Below are positions 55,608 to 62,952 of a stretch of 64,000 nt of DNA, in pieces. The notes under the pieces were generated by a model. That model saw nothing but the letters and a program-made list of their open reading frames with translations. It was not told the origin of the DNA and searched no databases. The position numbers were made by a program, and so were the translations under genes. The DNA is from an uncultured Cellulomonadaceae bacterium (lineage in GTDB: Bacteria > Actinomycetota > Actinomycetes > Actinomycetales > Cellulomonadaceae). Position 1 is the stretch's first letter; every line of letters starts with the position of its first letter. The stretch lies in the NCBI GenBank assembly GCA_947495165.1, contig CANLXM010000002.1, positions 310,001 through 374,000 of the forward strand. The letters run 5' to 3'.

Positions 55608-56246
55608 ATGCTGTCCGCCGAACCGAGCACCCCGCGGGTTACCGCACCTGACCCGCAGGACACGCCGTCGCGCACCGGGTATCACCACGGCTCGCTCCGC
55701 GCGGCGCTGCTCGACGGGGCACGCGCGATGCTCGCCGAGCGGGGCGAAGCCGGGTTCAGCCTGAGCGCGCTGGCGCGGCGCGTCGGCGTCTCCACGGCCG
55801 CGCCCTACCGGCACTTCGCCGACCGCGAGGCGCTGCTCTGCGAGATCGCCGACGAGGGCTACCGCACCTTCGGGGCCAGCCTGAACCAGGCCGTCCAGGA
55901 CTCGACCAGCCCGGCCGACGCGATCCTGCGGCTGGGCGTCGCCTACCTCCGGTTCGCCGCGGACGAGCCCGCCCTCTTCGACGTCATGTTCCGCGGCGGG
56001 CCCCGGGCTTCCGGCGACGGCCCGCCGTCCTTCGGGACGCTCCTCGACGCCGTCGTGCGCGCCCAGGAGGCGGGCGCCCTGCCCGCGGACCAGCCGAGCG
56101 CGGCACTCGCCCGCACCATCTGGGCCACGCTGCACGGCCTCGCGGTGCTCGACGCTCGAGGCGGCCTGGACAAGCTCGGCCTCGGGGCGCCGCGCGAGCG
56201 CCTCGTCGCGGAGTCGTTCGCGTCGATGCTGCGCCGCCCGGAGTGA
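55608..56246 (+). CDS. TetR-family regulator of the DUF2306 gene
   Basis: The 212-residue regulator has the HTH GYHHGSLRAALLDGARAMLAERGEAGFSLSALARRVGVSTAAPYRHFADREALLCEIADEGY and a WHG-type C-terminal domain (IWATLHGLAVLDARGG). The YHHGSLR start places it in the same subgroup as the TetR at 51629. TAGGGT at 55595-55600 lies seven bases before ATG 55608 (leaderless), so the 20-odd upstream codons of the open frame are not translated. Confidence 0.9.
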   Translation: MLSAEPSTPRVTAPDPQDTPSRTGYHHGSLRAALLDGARAMLAERGEAGFSLSALARRVGVSTAAPYRHFADREALLCEIADEGYRTFGASLNQAVQDSTSPADAILRLGVAYLRFAADEPALFDVMFRGGPRASGDGPPSFGTLLDAVVRAQEAGALPADQPSAALARTIWATLHGLAVLDARGGLDKLGLGAPRERLVAESFASMLRRPE

Positions 56247-56264
56247 CGGCCGGTAGCGCGCAGC

Positions 56265-56280
56265 TCAGCCGAACGGCCGA
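56265..56280 (+). promoter_or_regulatory. 16-bp repeat, copy 1: candidate response-regulator site
   Basis: TCAGCCGAACGGCCGA, ending 24 bases before the TACTGT -10 box of the histidine kinase gene, that is, at about -51 to -36. It contains two GCCGA half-sites eight bases apart. Confidence 0.6.
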
Positions 56281-56315
56281 TCCGCCCGCCCCCGCCGCGC
56301 CGCTACTGTGACCGC

Positions 56316-57440
56316 GTGCGCACCCTGTGGCGGTCCCTGTGGCGAGAGCCGCGCGCCCAGGGCGTGCCGCCGGTGGGCCGCCGCGACCTCCTGCTGCTCG
56401 CGGCCATCCCTCTGGTTCTCCTGGAGGCGGCGCTCCGCCCGGACGTGACCCAGCGGTGGGCGCAGGCGGCGCTGCTCGCCGCGGTCGTCCCCGCACTGCT
56501 GTGGCGCCGCACGCACCCCGTGCCTGCCGTCCTCGCCGCGACGATCCCCACCGCCGCCTACGTCCTGGTCGCCCGCGAGCCGCTCGCCCTCGGCACCTCC
56601 GCCGTCCTGCTCGTGCTCCCCTACGCCCTCGCGCGATGGGCCTCGGGACGCGAGATCGTGCTCGGCTTCGCGGCCTTCGCGCTGCGCGACGTCGCCATCG
56701 CCGTCCCGGGTCAACCGCTCGCGGACGCGGCCGCGGGCGCCGTCGTGCTCGTCGCCCTCGCCTGCGCCGGCGGGGCGATGCGGTTCCGCGCCCGCGCACG
56801 CGCGCAGTCCCTGGACCGCGTCCGGCTGCTCGAGCGCGAGCACCTCGCCCGCGACCTGCACGACACCGTCGCCCACCACGTCTCCACCATCGCCGTGCGC
56901 GCGCAGGTCGGGCAGGCGGTCGCCGGACGCAGCACCGACGACGCCGTCGCCGAGCTCGCCGTCATCGAGCGCGAGGCGCGCGACACCCTCGCCGAGATGC
57001 GCGACCTCATCCGCGTCCTGCGCCGCGCCCACCCCGACGACGCCTCCAGGCCGAGCGCCGCCGACCTCGCACGACTCGCCTCGCAAGGCGACGAGAACAC
57101 CCCGGCCGTCCGCGTCGTCGTCGACCCGCTGGACGACGTCGCCGCCCCGGTGGTGGCCGCCGTCGTCCGCCTCGCCCAGGAGTCCGTCACGAACGCCCGC
57201 CGCCACGCGCGCCACGCCACGGGCATCGACGTCGCGGTCCGGCTCGACGACGACACCGTCCACCTGCGCGTGCACGACGACGGAGACCGGCCCGCGCACG
57301 CCGCCGGCGGCCGGGCGGGATGGGGGCTCGTCGGGATGCGCGAGCGCGCGGCGCTGCTCGGCGGGACCTGCGACGCCGGCCCGGATTCCGCCGGCGGGTG
57401 GACCGTCACCGCCGCACTGCCCCGGCGGTGGTCGCCGTGA
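56316..57440 (+). CDS. Sensor histidine kinase, NarL/DesK type
   Basis: The 374-residue kinase has four to five N-terminal spans without a sizable external domain, HisKA_3 with HLARDLHDTVAHHVSTIAVRAQ (phosphoacceptor His182) and a HATPase domain (RLAQESVTNARRHA, GWGLVGMRERAALLGG). TACTGT at 56304-56309 lies six bases before GTG 56316 (leaderless). It is paired with the next gene by a GTGA overlap. The input signal is unknown; a membrane-embedded sensor suggests envelope or lipid state. Confidence 0.92.
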   Translation: MRTLWRSLWREPRAQGVPPVGRRDLLLLAAIPLVLLEAALRPDVTQRWAQAALLAAVVPALLWRRTHPVPAVLAATIPTAAYVLVAREPLALGTSAVLLVLPYALARWASGREIVLGFAAFALRDVAIAVPGQPLADAAAGAVVLVALACAGGAMRFRARARAQSLDRVRLLEREHLARDLHDTVAHHVSTIAVRAQVGQAVAGRSTDDAVAELAVIEREARDTLAEMRDLIRVLRRAHPDDASRPSAADLARLASQGDENTPAVRVVVDPLDDVAAPVVAAVVRLAQESVTNARRHARHATGIDVAVRLDDDTVHLRVHDDGDRPAHAAGGRAGWGLVGMRERAALLGGTCDAGPDSAGGWTVTAALPRRWSP

Positions 57441-58093
57441 CGGTGCGCGTGCTCCTCGCCGACGACCAGCCGCTGGTCCGCGCCGGCCTGCGCGTCCTGC
57501 TCGAGTCGGAGCCCGGCATCGAGGTGGTCGCCGAGGCCAGCGACGGTCGCCAGGCCGTCGACCTCGCCCGAGCCCTGCGGCCCGACGTGTGCCTGCTGGA
57601 CATCCGCATGCCCGTGCTCGACGGGCTCGAAGCCACGCGCCTGCTCGCCGGGCCGGGCGTGGCCGACCCGTGCGTCGTCGTCGTCATCACCACGTTCGAC
57701 CTCGACGAGCACGTGCACGACGCCCTGCGCGCCGGCGCGCGCGGCTTCCTCCTCAAGGACGCCGGCCCCGCACTCCTCGCCCAGGCCGTGCACGCCGCCG
57801 CGGCGGGCGACGCGCTCATCGCGCCGAGCGTCACGGCCCGCCTGCTGCAGACCTTCGCGCGCTCGGGACGCTCCGGCGCGGCCGCGGAGCCGATCGAGCC
57901 GCTGACGCCGCGCGAGGAGGACGTGCTGCTGGCCGTCGCCCGGGGACGCACCAACACCGAGGTCGGGCAGGACCTGTCCATCAGCCTCGGCACCGTCAAG
58001 ACCCACGTCGCGAGCCTCATGGGCAAGCTCGGCGTCCGGAACCGCGTCGAGATCGCCCTGTGGGCGTACCAGAGCGGGCGCCTGCGCGACTGA
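57437..58093 (+). CDS. Response regulator, NarL/LuxR type
   Basis: The 218-residue regulator has a receiver domain with Asp9/Asp10 and phosphoacceptor Asp55 (VCLLDIRMPVLDG), VVVITTFDLDEHV and FLLKDAGP switch residues, then a LuxR HTH (LTPREEDVLLAVARGRTNTEVGQDLSISLGTVKTHVASLMGKL). GTG 57437 overlaps the kinase stop codon. The identical 16-bp sequences before the kinase gene and just after this gene are the best candidates for its binding sites, which would make the following DUF2306 gene part of the regulon. Confidence 0.93.
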   Translation: MTVRVLLADDQPLVRAGLRVLLESEPGIEVVAEASDGRQAVDLARALRPDVCLLDIRMPVLDGLEATRLLAGPGVADPCVVVVITTFDLDEHVHDALRAGARGFLLKDAGPALLAQAVHAAAAGDALIAPSVTARLLQTFARSGRSGAAAEPIEPLTPREEDVLLAVARGRTNTEVGQDLSISLGTVKTHVASLMGKLGVRNRVEIALWAYQSGRLRD

Positions 58094-58094
58094 G

Positions 58095-58110
58095 TCAGCC
58101 GAACGGCCGA
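58095..58110 (+). promoter_or_regulatory. 16-bp repeat, copy 2: candidate response-regulator site
   Basis: TCAGCCGAACGGCCGA, identical to 56265-56280, immediately after the response regulator stop codon and upstream of the DUF2306 gene. No clear -10 box could be placed next to it. Confidence 0.55.
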
Positions 58111-58190
58111 GGTCGGCTCGGACCATCGGCTCGTGGGGTCTGGACCCCGGACGGATGCCCCAGCCACACACGCGCTGGGAGCGTCGGACC

Positions 58191-58991
58191 ATGACGCCGA
58201 CGACCACCCCGCCCGCCACCGCCAGGCCCGGCCGCCGCAAGAACGGCTGGCCCAGCCAGTCACGGACCAGCCGGCCCGGCCGCTCCCGGAACCGCTGGCC
58301 CCGCCGCGAGCGCTGGACGCTCACCGGCCTCCTCGTCCTGACGGCCGTGCCGGTCATCGCAGGCGGCGCGCGCCTCGGCGAGCTGGCCAGCGACCCGACG
58401 GTCACCGAGGCCAACGCACGGTTCGTGACCATGCCCGCCCCCCTCGTCGTGCACATCGTCACGGCCACGGTGTTCTCGATCCTCGGTGCGCTCCAGCTCA
58501 TGCCCGCGTACCGCCGGAACCACCTGCGCCGGCACCGGCTGACGGGCCGCGTCGTGGCTCCGGCCGGGCTGCTCGCGGCGCTGACCGGCCTGTGGATGAC
58601 GCTCTGGTACGACCTCCCGTCCGCCGACGACGGCGCGCTCACCGTCGTCCGCCTCGCCGCCGGGACCGCGATGGCCGCCACCCTCGTCCTCGGCGTCGTC
58701 GCCGCCGTCCGGCGTCGGATCCCCCAGCACCGCGCGTGGATGATCCGCGGCTACGCGCTCGGCCTCGCCGCGGGCACGCAGGTCCTCACCAGCCTGCCGC
58801 TGCTCGCCACGGGCGCCGACCCGACCGACCTCACCCGGACGGCGTCGATGACCGCCGGCTGGGTGCTGAACGGCGTCGTCGCGGAGGTCGTGATCCGCCG
58901 GGGTGCCCGCCCCCGGCGACGCCCGCAGCCCGACGGCGGCCGTGAACCGGACTCACGCCCGCGCCCCGGAGCGCCGATACTTCTCTCGTGA
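58191..58991 (+). CDS. DUF2306 membrane protein (second copy in the window)
   Basis: A 266-residue protein with a basic 40-residue N-terminus and six to seven spans. APLVVHIVTATVFSILGALQLMPAYRRNHLRRHRLTGRVV and QHRAWMIRGYALGLAAGTQVLT carry the same His and HRxxGR / HxxWMIR motifs as the DUF2306 gene at 54743, so the two are distant paralogues. ATG 58191 is preferred for a GGGAG about nine bases upstream; ATG 58155 in frame would add 12 residues. Probably controlled by the two-component system just upstream. Confidence 0.8.
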   Translation: MTPTTTPPATARPGRRKNGWPSQSRTSRPGRSRNRWPRRERWTLTGLLVLTAVPVIAGGARLGELASDPTVTEANARFVTMPAPLVVHIVTATVFSILGALQLMPAYRRNHLRRHRLTGRVVAPAGLLAALTGLWMTLWYDLPSADDGALTVVRLAAGTAMAATLVLGVVAAVRRRIPQHRAWMIRGYALGLAAGTQVLTSLPLLATGADPTDLTRTASMTAGWVLNGVVAEVVIRRGARPRRRPQPDGGREPDSRPRPGAPILLS

Positions 58992-60001
58992 CCTCCCCGG
59001 ACGACCTCCCGCGCTCACCCACGGGCCGCGTGCCCGAATGGGTGCGGCAGGAGGCGCAGGGGCAGCCGCCCGCACCGACCGAGTGGCGCGCCGCGCCGTC
59101 GTCGCCCTACCCCGCGACGCCGTGGAGCCCGGCGCCCTATGTGTCCCCGCGCAAGCGCCGCCGCTCCCGCGCGATGGTCGCGGGCGTCGTCGCGCTCCTC
59201 GTCGTCCTGGGGCTCGGCACGCAGGAGATGCTGCCGTGGCAGACGAAGACCGAGCTCACCAACTCCGCGTGGCGCACGGACGGCGTCTGGCGCGGCGACA
59301 CGGCGCCCGCGGACCGCACCCTCGCGCCCACGCCCGGCCGCGGCGAGGGTCCTGAGCGCCTGCTCCCCGCGCCCGTCGTCGCGGATCCCGACACCTCCTA
59401 CGAGATCCTCACCATCGCCGACCCGTACGCCGGCGAGGCCGTGCAGCTCCCCCTGACCTGGTCGCCGTGCCGCCCGATCGAGTACGTCGTGAACACCGAG
59501 GGCGCGCCGGAGGACTTCACCGAACGCGTCGCCGACGCCGTCGCGGAGGTCTCCGCCGCGACGGGCCTCGCGTTCGTGTACGCCGGACCGACGGCGGAGG
59601 TCCCGACCATCGAGCGCGCCCGGTTCCAGCCGGAGCGGTACGGGGACCGCTGGGCTCCCGTGCTGATCGCGTTCGCGGACGAGTCCGAGATCCCGCGGCT
59701 CGCGGACAACGTCGTCGGGCTCGGAGGCGCCGACGCCGCGTTCGACCCGACGTCGGAGACCTTCCGCGCGGTCACGGGGATCGTCTACCTCGACATCACC
59801 CTGACCGACGAGCTCCTGCTGTGGGGCGAGCCCGACTACGTCTCGGTGCTGCGCCACGAGCTCGGGCACCTGGTGGGCCTCGACCACATCGACGACGACT
59901 CTCAGCTGATGGCGCCGGGCGGCCCCGTGCGGGAGTTCCAGGCCGGGGACCTGACCGGGCTCGCGGAGCTCGGGAACGCCGCGTGCGCACCGGGGGTCTG
60001 A
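58988..60001 (+). CDS. Matrixin-like zinc metalloprotease, membrane-anchored
   Basis: The 337-residue protein has a Pro-rich cytoplasmic start, one membrane span (about 62-80), a linker, and an extracellular metalloprotease domain: WSPCRPIEYVVNTEGAP (matrixin opening), YAGPTAEVPTIERARFQPERYGDRWAPVLIAFADE, and the zinc motif HELGHLVGLDH near 289, which is HExxHxxGxxH with the third ligand. QLMAPGGP after it takes the place of the Met-turn. It probably degrades or processes surface proteins. GTG 58988 overlaps the previous stop codon, with GATACT six bases upstream. Confidence 0.87.
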   Translation: MTSPDDLPRSPTGRVPEWVRQEAQGQPPAPTEWRAAPSSPYPATPWSPAPYVSPRKRRRSRAMVAGVVALLVVLGLGTQEMLPWQTKTELTNSAWRTDGVWRGDTAPADRTLAPTPGRGEGPERLLPAPVVADPDTSYEILTIADPYAGEAVQLPLTWSPCRPIEYVVNTEGAPEDFTERVADAVAEVSAATGLAFVYAGPTAEVPTIERARFQPERYGDRWAPVLIAFADESEIPRLADNVVGLGGADAAFDPTSETFRAVTGIVYLDITLTDELLLWGEPDYVSVLRHELGHLVGLDHIDDDSQLMAPGGPVREFQAGDLTGLAELGNAACAPGV

Positions 60002-60003
60002 CT

Positions 60004-60455
60004 CCCGGGTCAGGCCCCGAGGTAACGTCCCGGGCGGTGCAGCCGCTAGCCTCCGGGCAGGGGGTTGCCATCGGGCGCCCGTCCGAGGAGGACACCATGC
60101 AGGAAGATCTGCGCGCCGACGCGCACGACCCCATCACCGCCGGGCCCGAGATCCCGCACCCCGGACAGCAGGTCGTATGGGGACTCCCCCTCCTCGTCGG
60201 CGGGCTGGCCGTCTACTACTTCGCCGGCGTGTCGGCCGGTGACGGCGGGTGGGGCGTGCTCGGCGGCATCGCCGCCCTCATCGGCGCACTCCTTGTCCTC
60301 GTCGGGATCTACCAGAACATGGCCCAGACGAACGCGATCTATCGCCACCTGCGCGCGTCGGCGACCGCGAGCGCTGCGGCTCCCCCGCCCGCCACCGCGA
60401 CGACGCGGGGCGCGGGCGACCCGGGTCAGGCCCCGAGGTAACGTCCCGGGCGGTG
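60004..60455 (+). repeat. 36-bp direct repeats around a one-gene cassette
   Basis: A 36-base sequence is identical at 60004-60039 and 60420-60455, and the flanks differ. The second copy holds the last eight codons and stop of yitT (minus strand) and also the stop codon of the small gene between the repeats. Copy one lies directly after the metalloprotease stop and looks like a displaced yitT 3' end. Confidence 0.9.
60097..60441 (+). CDS. Small two-span membrane protein on the repeat-bounded segment
   Basis: A 114-residue protein with spans at about 30-48 and 57-77 (VVWGLPLLVGGLAVYYFAGV; GVLGGIAALIGALLVLVGIYQ) and an Ala/Pro/Thr-rich tail. It matches no family I know but is like many small actinobacterial envelope proteins. 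ATG 60097 has a strong GAGGAGGA. Its last codons and stop come from the 36-bp repeat, meaning its end was shaped by the insertion or duplication event. Confidence 0.7.
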   Translation: MQEDLRADAHDPITAGPEIPHPGQQVVWGLPLLVGGLAVYYFAGVSAGDGGWGVLGGIAALIGALLVLVGIYQNMAQTNAIYRHLRASATASAAAPPPATATTRGAGDPGQAPR

Positions 60456-61052
60456 GTTCATCGCGAGCACCAGGTTCAGCAGGACCGCGCCCGCTGCCGA
60501 CACGAGCAGCGTCACCGGCGGGACCACCGCGATCGAGAGCAGCAGCACGACGGCGTCGCACGCGAGCTGCACGTAGCCCGCGCGCCAGCCGAGCTTGTCC
60601 TGGCACAGCAGCGCGAGCACCCCGAACCCGCCCAGGCTGGACCCGTGCCGGAACAGCACCACGATCGCGATGCCCACGAGCACGTTCCCGACGATCGCCC
60701 CGTACACGAGCGACACGTCCTCGAGCGGCATGAGGTGCGGGTGCACGAGCGAGAACCCGGCGAGCAGCCCGACGGCGATCGCCGAGCGCACCGTGAACCG
60801 CCACCCTCGCTGCAGGATCCCGAGCAGCACGAACGGGATGTTCACCAGCAGGTAGACCGCCGCGAACGGCCATGACGTCGCGTGGCTGAGCACGAGACCC
60901 AGCCCGGGCGTCCCGCCGGTGACCGCGCCGCCGGACTCCAGCACGTACAGGCCGAGCGAGGCCAGCAGCGCGCCGGTCAGCAACGCGACGACGTCCTCGT
61001 GCCGGGCGTGCGGGACGACCTGGGCGGGCATGACCTCGGTGGGGGCGCTCAT
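60426..61052 (-). CDS. YitT-family membrane protein
   Basis: A 208-residue, five- to six-span membrane protein: LLTGALLASLGLYVLESGGAVTGGTPGLGLVLSHATSWPFAAVYLLVNIPFVLLG is the YitT_membrane signature (gGt.Gla.ll.....). Lacks the cytoplasmic DUF2179 domain of longer YitT proteins. Function unknown. ATG 61052 is preceded by GAGGCT seven bases upstream. The 3' end lies within a 36-bp repeat whose other copy is at 60004. Confidence 0.82.
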   Translation of the reverse strand: MSAPTEVMPAQVVPHARHEDVVALLTGALLASLGLYVLESGGAVTGGTPGLGLVLSHATSWPFAAVYLLVNIPFVLLGILQRGWRFTVRSAIAVGLLAGFSLVHPHLMPLEDVSLVYGAIVGNVLVGIAIVVLFRHGSSLGGFGVLALLCQDKLGWRAGYVQLACDAVVLLLSIAVVPPVTLLVSAAGAVLLNLVLAMNHRPGRYLGA

Positions 61053-61218
61053 GGGGGCAAGCCTCAGGTGGACGGGGCCTCTCGCGCAAACGCCGCCGAC
61101 GACGTCGCACCCGGCCGCCTCCCACCGTGCCCCCGACGCGCGCGATCCGCGCGGCCGTCGCACACTCGAAGAGGTGGGTTCGCCCACCACAGCCGTAGTC
61201 GATCCGAGGGAGGAACGT

Positions 61219-61362
61219 ATGGGCATCGATGACATGAAGGAGAAGGCGTCCGACGCCGGCATCCAGAAGGCCGGCGACGCAGCCGAGCAGAAGGCAGGCT
61301 CGGACCACGCCGACAAGATCGACAAGGGTGAGCAGGCGGCCGACAAGAAGATCGGCGGCTGA
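61219..61362 (+). CDS. Small antitoxin-like (Rv0909/CsbD-type) protein
   Basis: A 47-residue, Lys/Asp/Ala-rich helical protein (MGIDDMKEKASDAGIQKAGD...). Proteins of this kind are annotated as antitoxins (Rv0909 type) or CsbD-like stress proteins; the composition cannot decide. GGGAGGAAC gives a strong Shine-Dalgarno at the right distance before ATG 61219. No toxin gene follows; a terminator comes next, so it is a single-gene unit. Confidence 0.72.
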   Translation: MGIDDMKEKASDAGIQKAGDAAEQKAGSDHADKIDKGEQAADKKIGG

Positions 61363-61385
61363 GCGGTAGCCCTGGTTGACGCAGA

Positions 61386-61417
61386 CGGCCCGCGCACCAT
61401 CGCCGGTGCGCGGGCCG
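61386..61417 (+). terminator. Hairpin terminator after the antitoxin-like gene
   Basis: Perfect 13-bp stem (61386-61398 with 61405-61417), six-base loop, 23 bases past the stop codon. Confidence 0.85.
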
Positions 61418-61498
61418 CTCTGTGCGACGCACACGTCCCGGTGACCGCTCCGCTACGCTCGGTTTGCCCCATGACGGACAAATGACGCGGAGCGCCCC

Positions 61499-62923
61499 GT
61501 GAGCCGGATCCTCCTACGCGCAGGCAAGGACCCCTTCGCGGTGGTCCCGCCGGAGCTCGCGCTCGAGCTCGCGCCCCAAGGCCTGTGGGCCCGCAACGCG
61601 GGCAACATGCTCTTCACCGACGCCATGCACCGCACCTTGAGCGTCCCGGGGGCCGACGTCGTCGCGAACGGCCTGCTCAGCGAGCGCTCCCGGACGGGTC
61701 GCGCCTACGCCGCACGGGTGAACGAGGAGTTCGACCACGTCGTCGTCCCGCTCGCCAACGCCTTCCGGTCCAGCTTCATGGACAGCCTCGACCGGCTCAC
61801 GCGCATGATCGAGCGCCTCACGATCCCCGTGACGGTCGTCGGGGTCGGCGTCGCGGGCGGTGTCGGCAGCCTCGACCACCCGCTCCCGCAGCTCTCGGCC
61901 CACGAGGTCGCGATCGTGCGCCGGTTCCTGCGGGCAGTGCTCGACCGGTCCGCGTCGATCGGGGTGCGCGGGGACTTCACCCGCGAGCTCCTCGCCGGGC
62001 TCGGCTTCGGGGACGCCCACGTCGACGTCGTCGGCTGCCCCTCCCTGTACCGCGACGGAGCCGACCTGCAGATCACCAAGAAGCAGCCCGAGCTCGCCGC
62101 GGACGCCCCGTTCGCGCTCAACCTGTCGCCGTACGTGAAGCTCATGGGGCCGGTCGCCCTGCGCCACGCGGGGGCCTACCCGCGCATGACCTACGTGCCG
62201 CAGGGCGCAGACACCCTCGCGCTCATGCTGTGGGGCACCCAGCCGCGCAAGGTCCGCACACCGTCGCTGCCCACGCACCGGGAGCACCCGCTCTACCAGT
62301 CCAACCGGATGCGGTTCTTCGTCGACTCGAGCACCTGGGTCGAGTTCCTCCGAGCGCAGCAGTTCTCGTTCGGCACCCGCATCCACGGCAACATCGCCGC
62401 GCTCCTCGCGCGCACGCCCGCCGTCGTGATCGCGCACGACGCCCGCACGCTCGAGCTCGCCCGGTTCCACCAGATCCCGCACCGGCTCGTCACCGACGTC
62501 GACGACACGCTGGACGCCGCCGAGCTGCACGCCTGGGCCGACTACGACGCCTTCAACGCCGGCCACGCGGCCAACGCCGCCGACTTCGCGCGCTTCCTCG
62601 CCAAGAACGGCCTCGAGCACGTGCACGAGCCCGGCAAGGCCAACCCCGCCTACGACGCCCGGCTCGCGGCCACGCCGTTCCCGCCTGCGGTCGAGACCCT
62701 GATGTCCGACAACCCGGCAGCCCGGCGCGCGGCGATCGAGCGCGTGGCGCTGCTGCGCCAGGTAGCCGGCGACGACGCCTTCACCCGGCGGTTCCGGCTG
62801 CGGCACCGGGTCCCGCTGCGCGCGGGAGCCGACGAGAGCCCGGGCGACGCGGGCCCGACCGTCGAGCGCCGGGCGGTCCGCGCCCGCCGGCTCCCCCGGC
62901 TGCCGGCGTCGTGGCGCCGGTGA
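61499..62923 (+). CDS. Polysaccharide pyruvyl transferase family protein
   Basis: The 474-residue protein has the PF04230 fold: a start with PQGLWARNAGNMLFTDAMHRTL (donor-sugar site), VVGVGVAGG, RSASIGVRGDFTRELLAGLGFGDAHVDVVGCPSLY, and the late FGTRIHGNIAALLARTPAVVIAHDARTLELARFHQIPH with the catalytic-type His region. The family adds pyruvate ketals to cell-wall or exopolysaccharides. No other glycan genes are adjacent. A Shine-Dalgarno GGAG stands seven bases before GTG 61499. The basic C-terminal 50 residues extend past the fold. Confidence 0.87.
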   Translation: MSRILLRAGKDPFAVVPPELALELAPQGLWARNAGNMLFTDAMHRTLSVPGADVVANGLLSERSRTGRAYAARVNEEFDHVVVPLANAFRSSFMDSLDRLTRMIERLTIPVTVVGVGVAGGVGSLDHPLPQLSAHEVAIVRRFLRAVLDRSASIGVRGDFTRELLAGLGFGDAHVDVVGCPSLYRDGADLQITKKQPELAADAPFALNLSPYVKLMGPVALRHAGAYPRMTYVPQGADTLALMLWGTQPRKVRTPSLPTHREHPLYQSNRMRFFVDSSTWVEFLRAQQFSFGTRIHGNIAALLARTPAVVIAHDARTLELARFHQIPHRLVTDVDDTLDAAELHAWADYDAFNAGHAANAADFARFLAKNGLEHVHEPGKANPAYDARLAATPFPPAVETLMSDNPAARRAAIERVALLRQVAGDDAFTRRFRLRHRVPLRAGADESPGDAGPTVERRAVRARRLPRLPASWRR

Positions 62924-62927
62924 TCGC

Positions 62928-62952
62928 GCGCCCGACGACGCCGGCCGGGCGC
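62928..62952. terminator. Weak hairpin between convergent genes
   Basis: GCGCCCG (62928-62934) pairs with CGGGCGC (62946-62952) over an 11-base loop between the pyruvyl transferase and nuclease genes. The right arm includes the first base of the nuclease stop codon. Confidence 0.4.

Noticed and set aside
60004..60455. Possible CRISPR from the 36-bp repeat
   Set aside because: Only two copies, 380 bases apart with a gene between them, and part of a coding end. This is not an array, and no cas genes are present.
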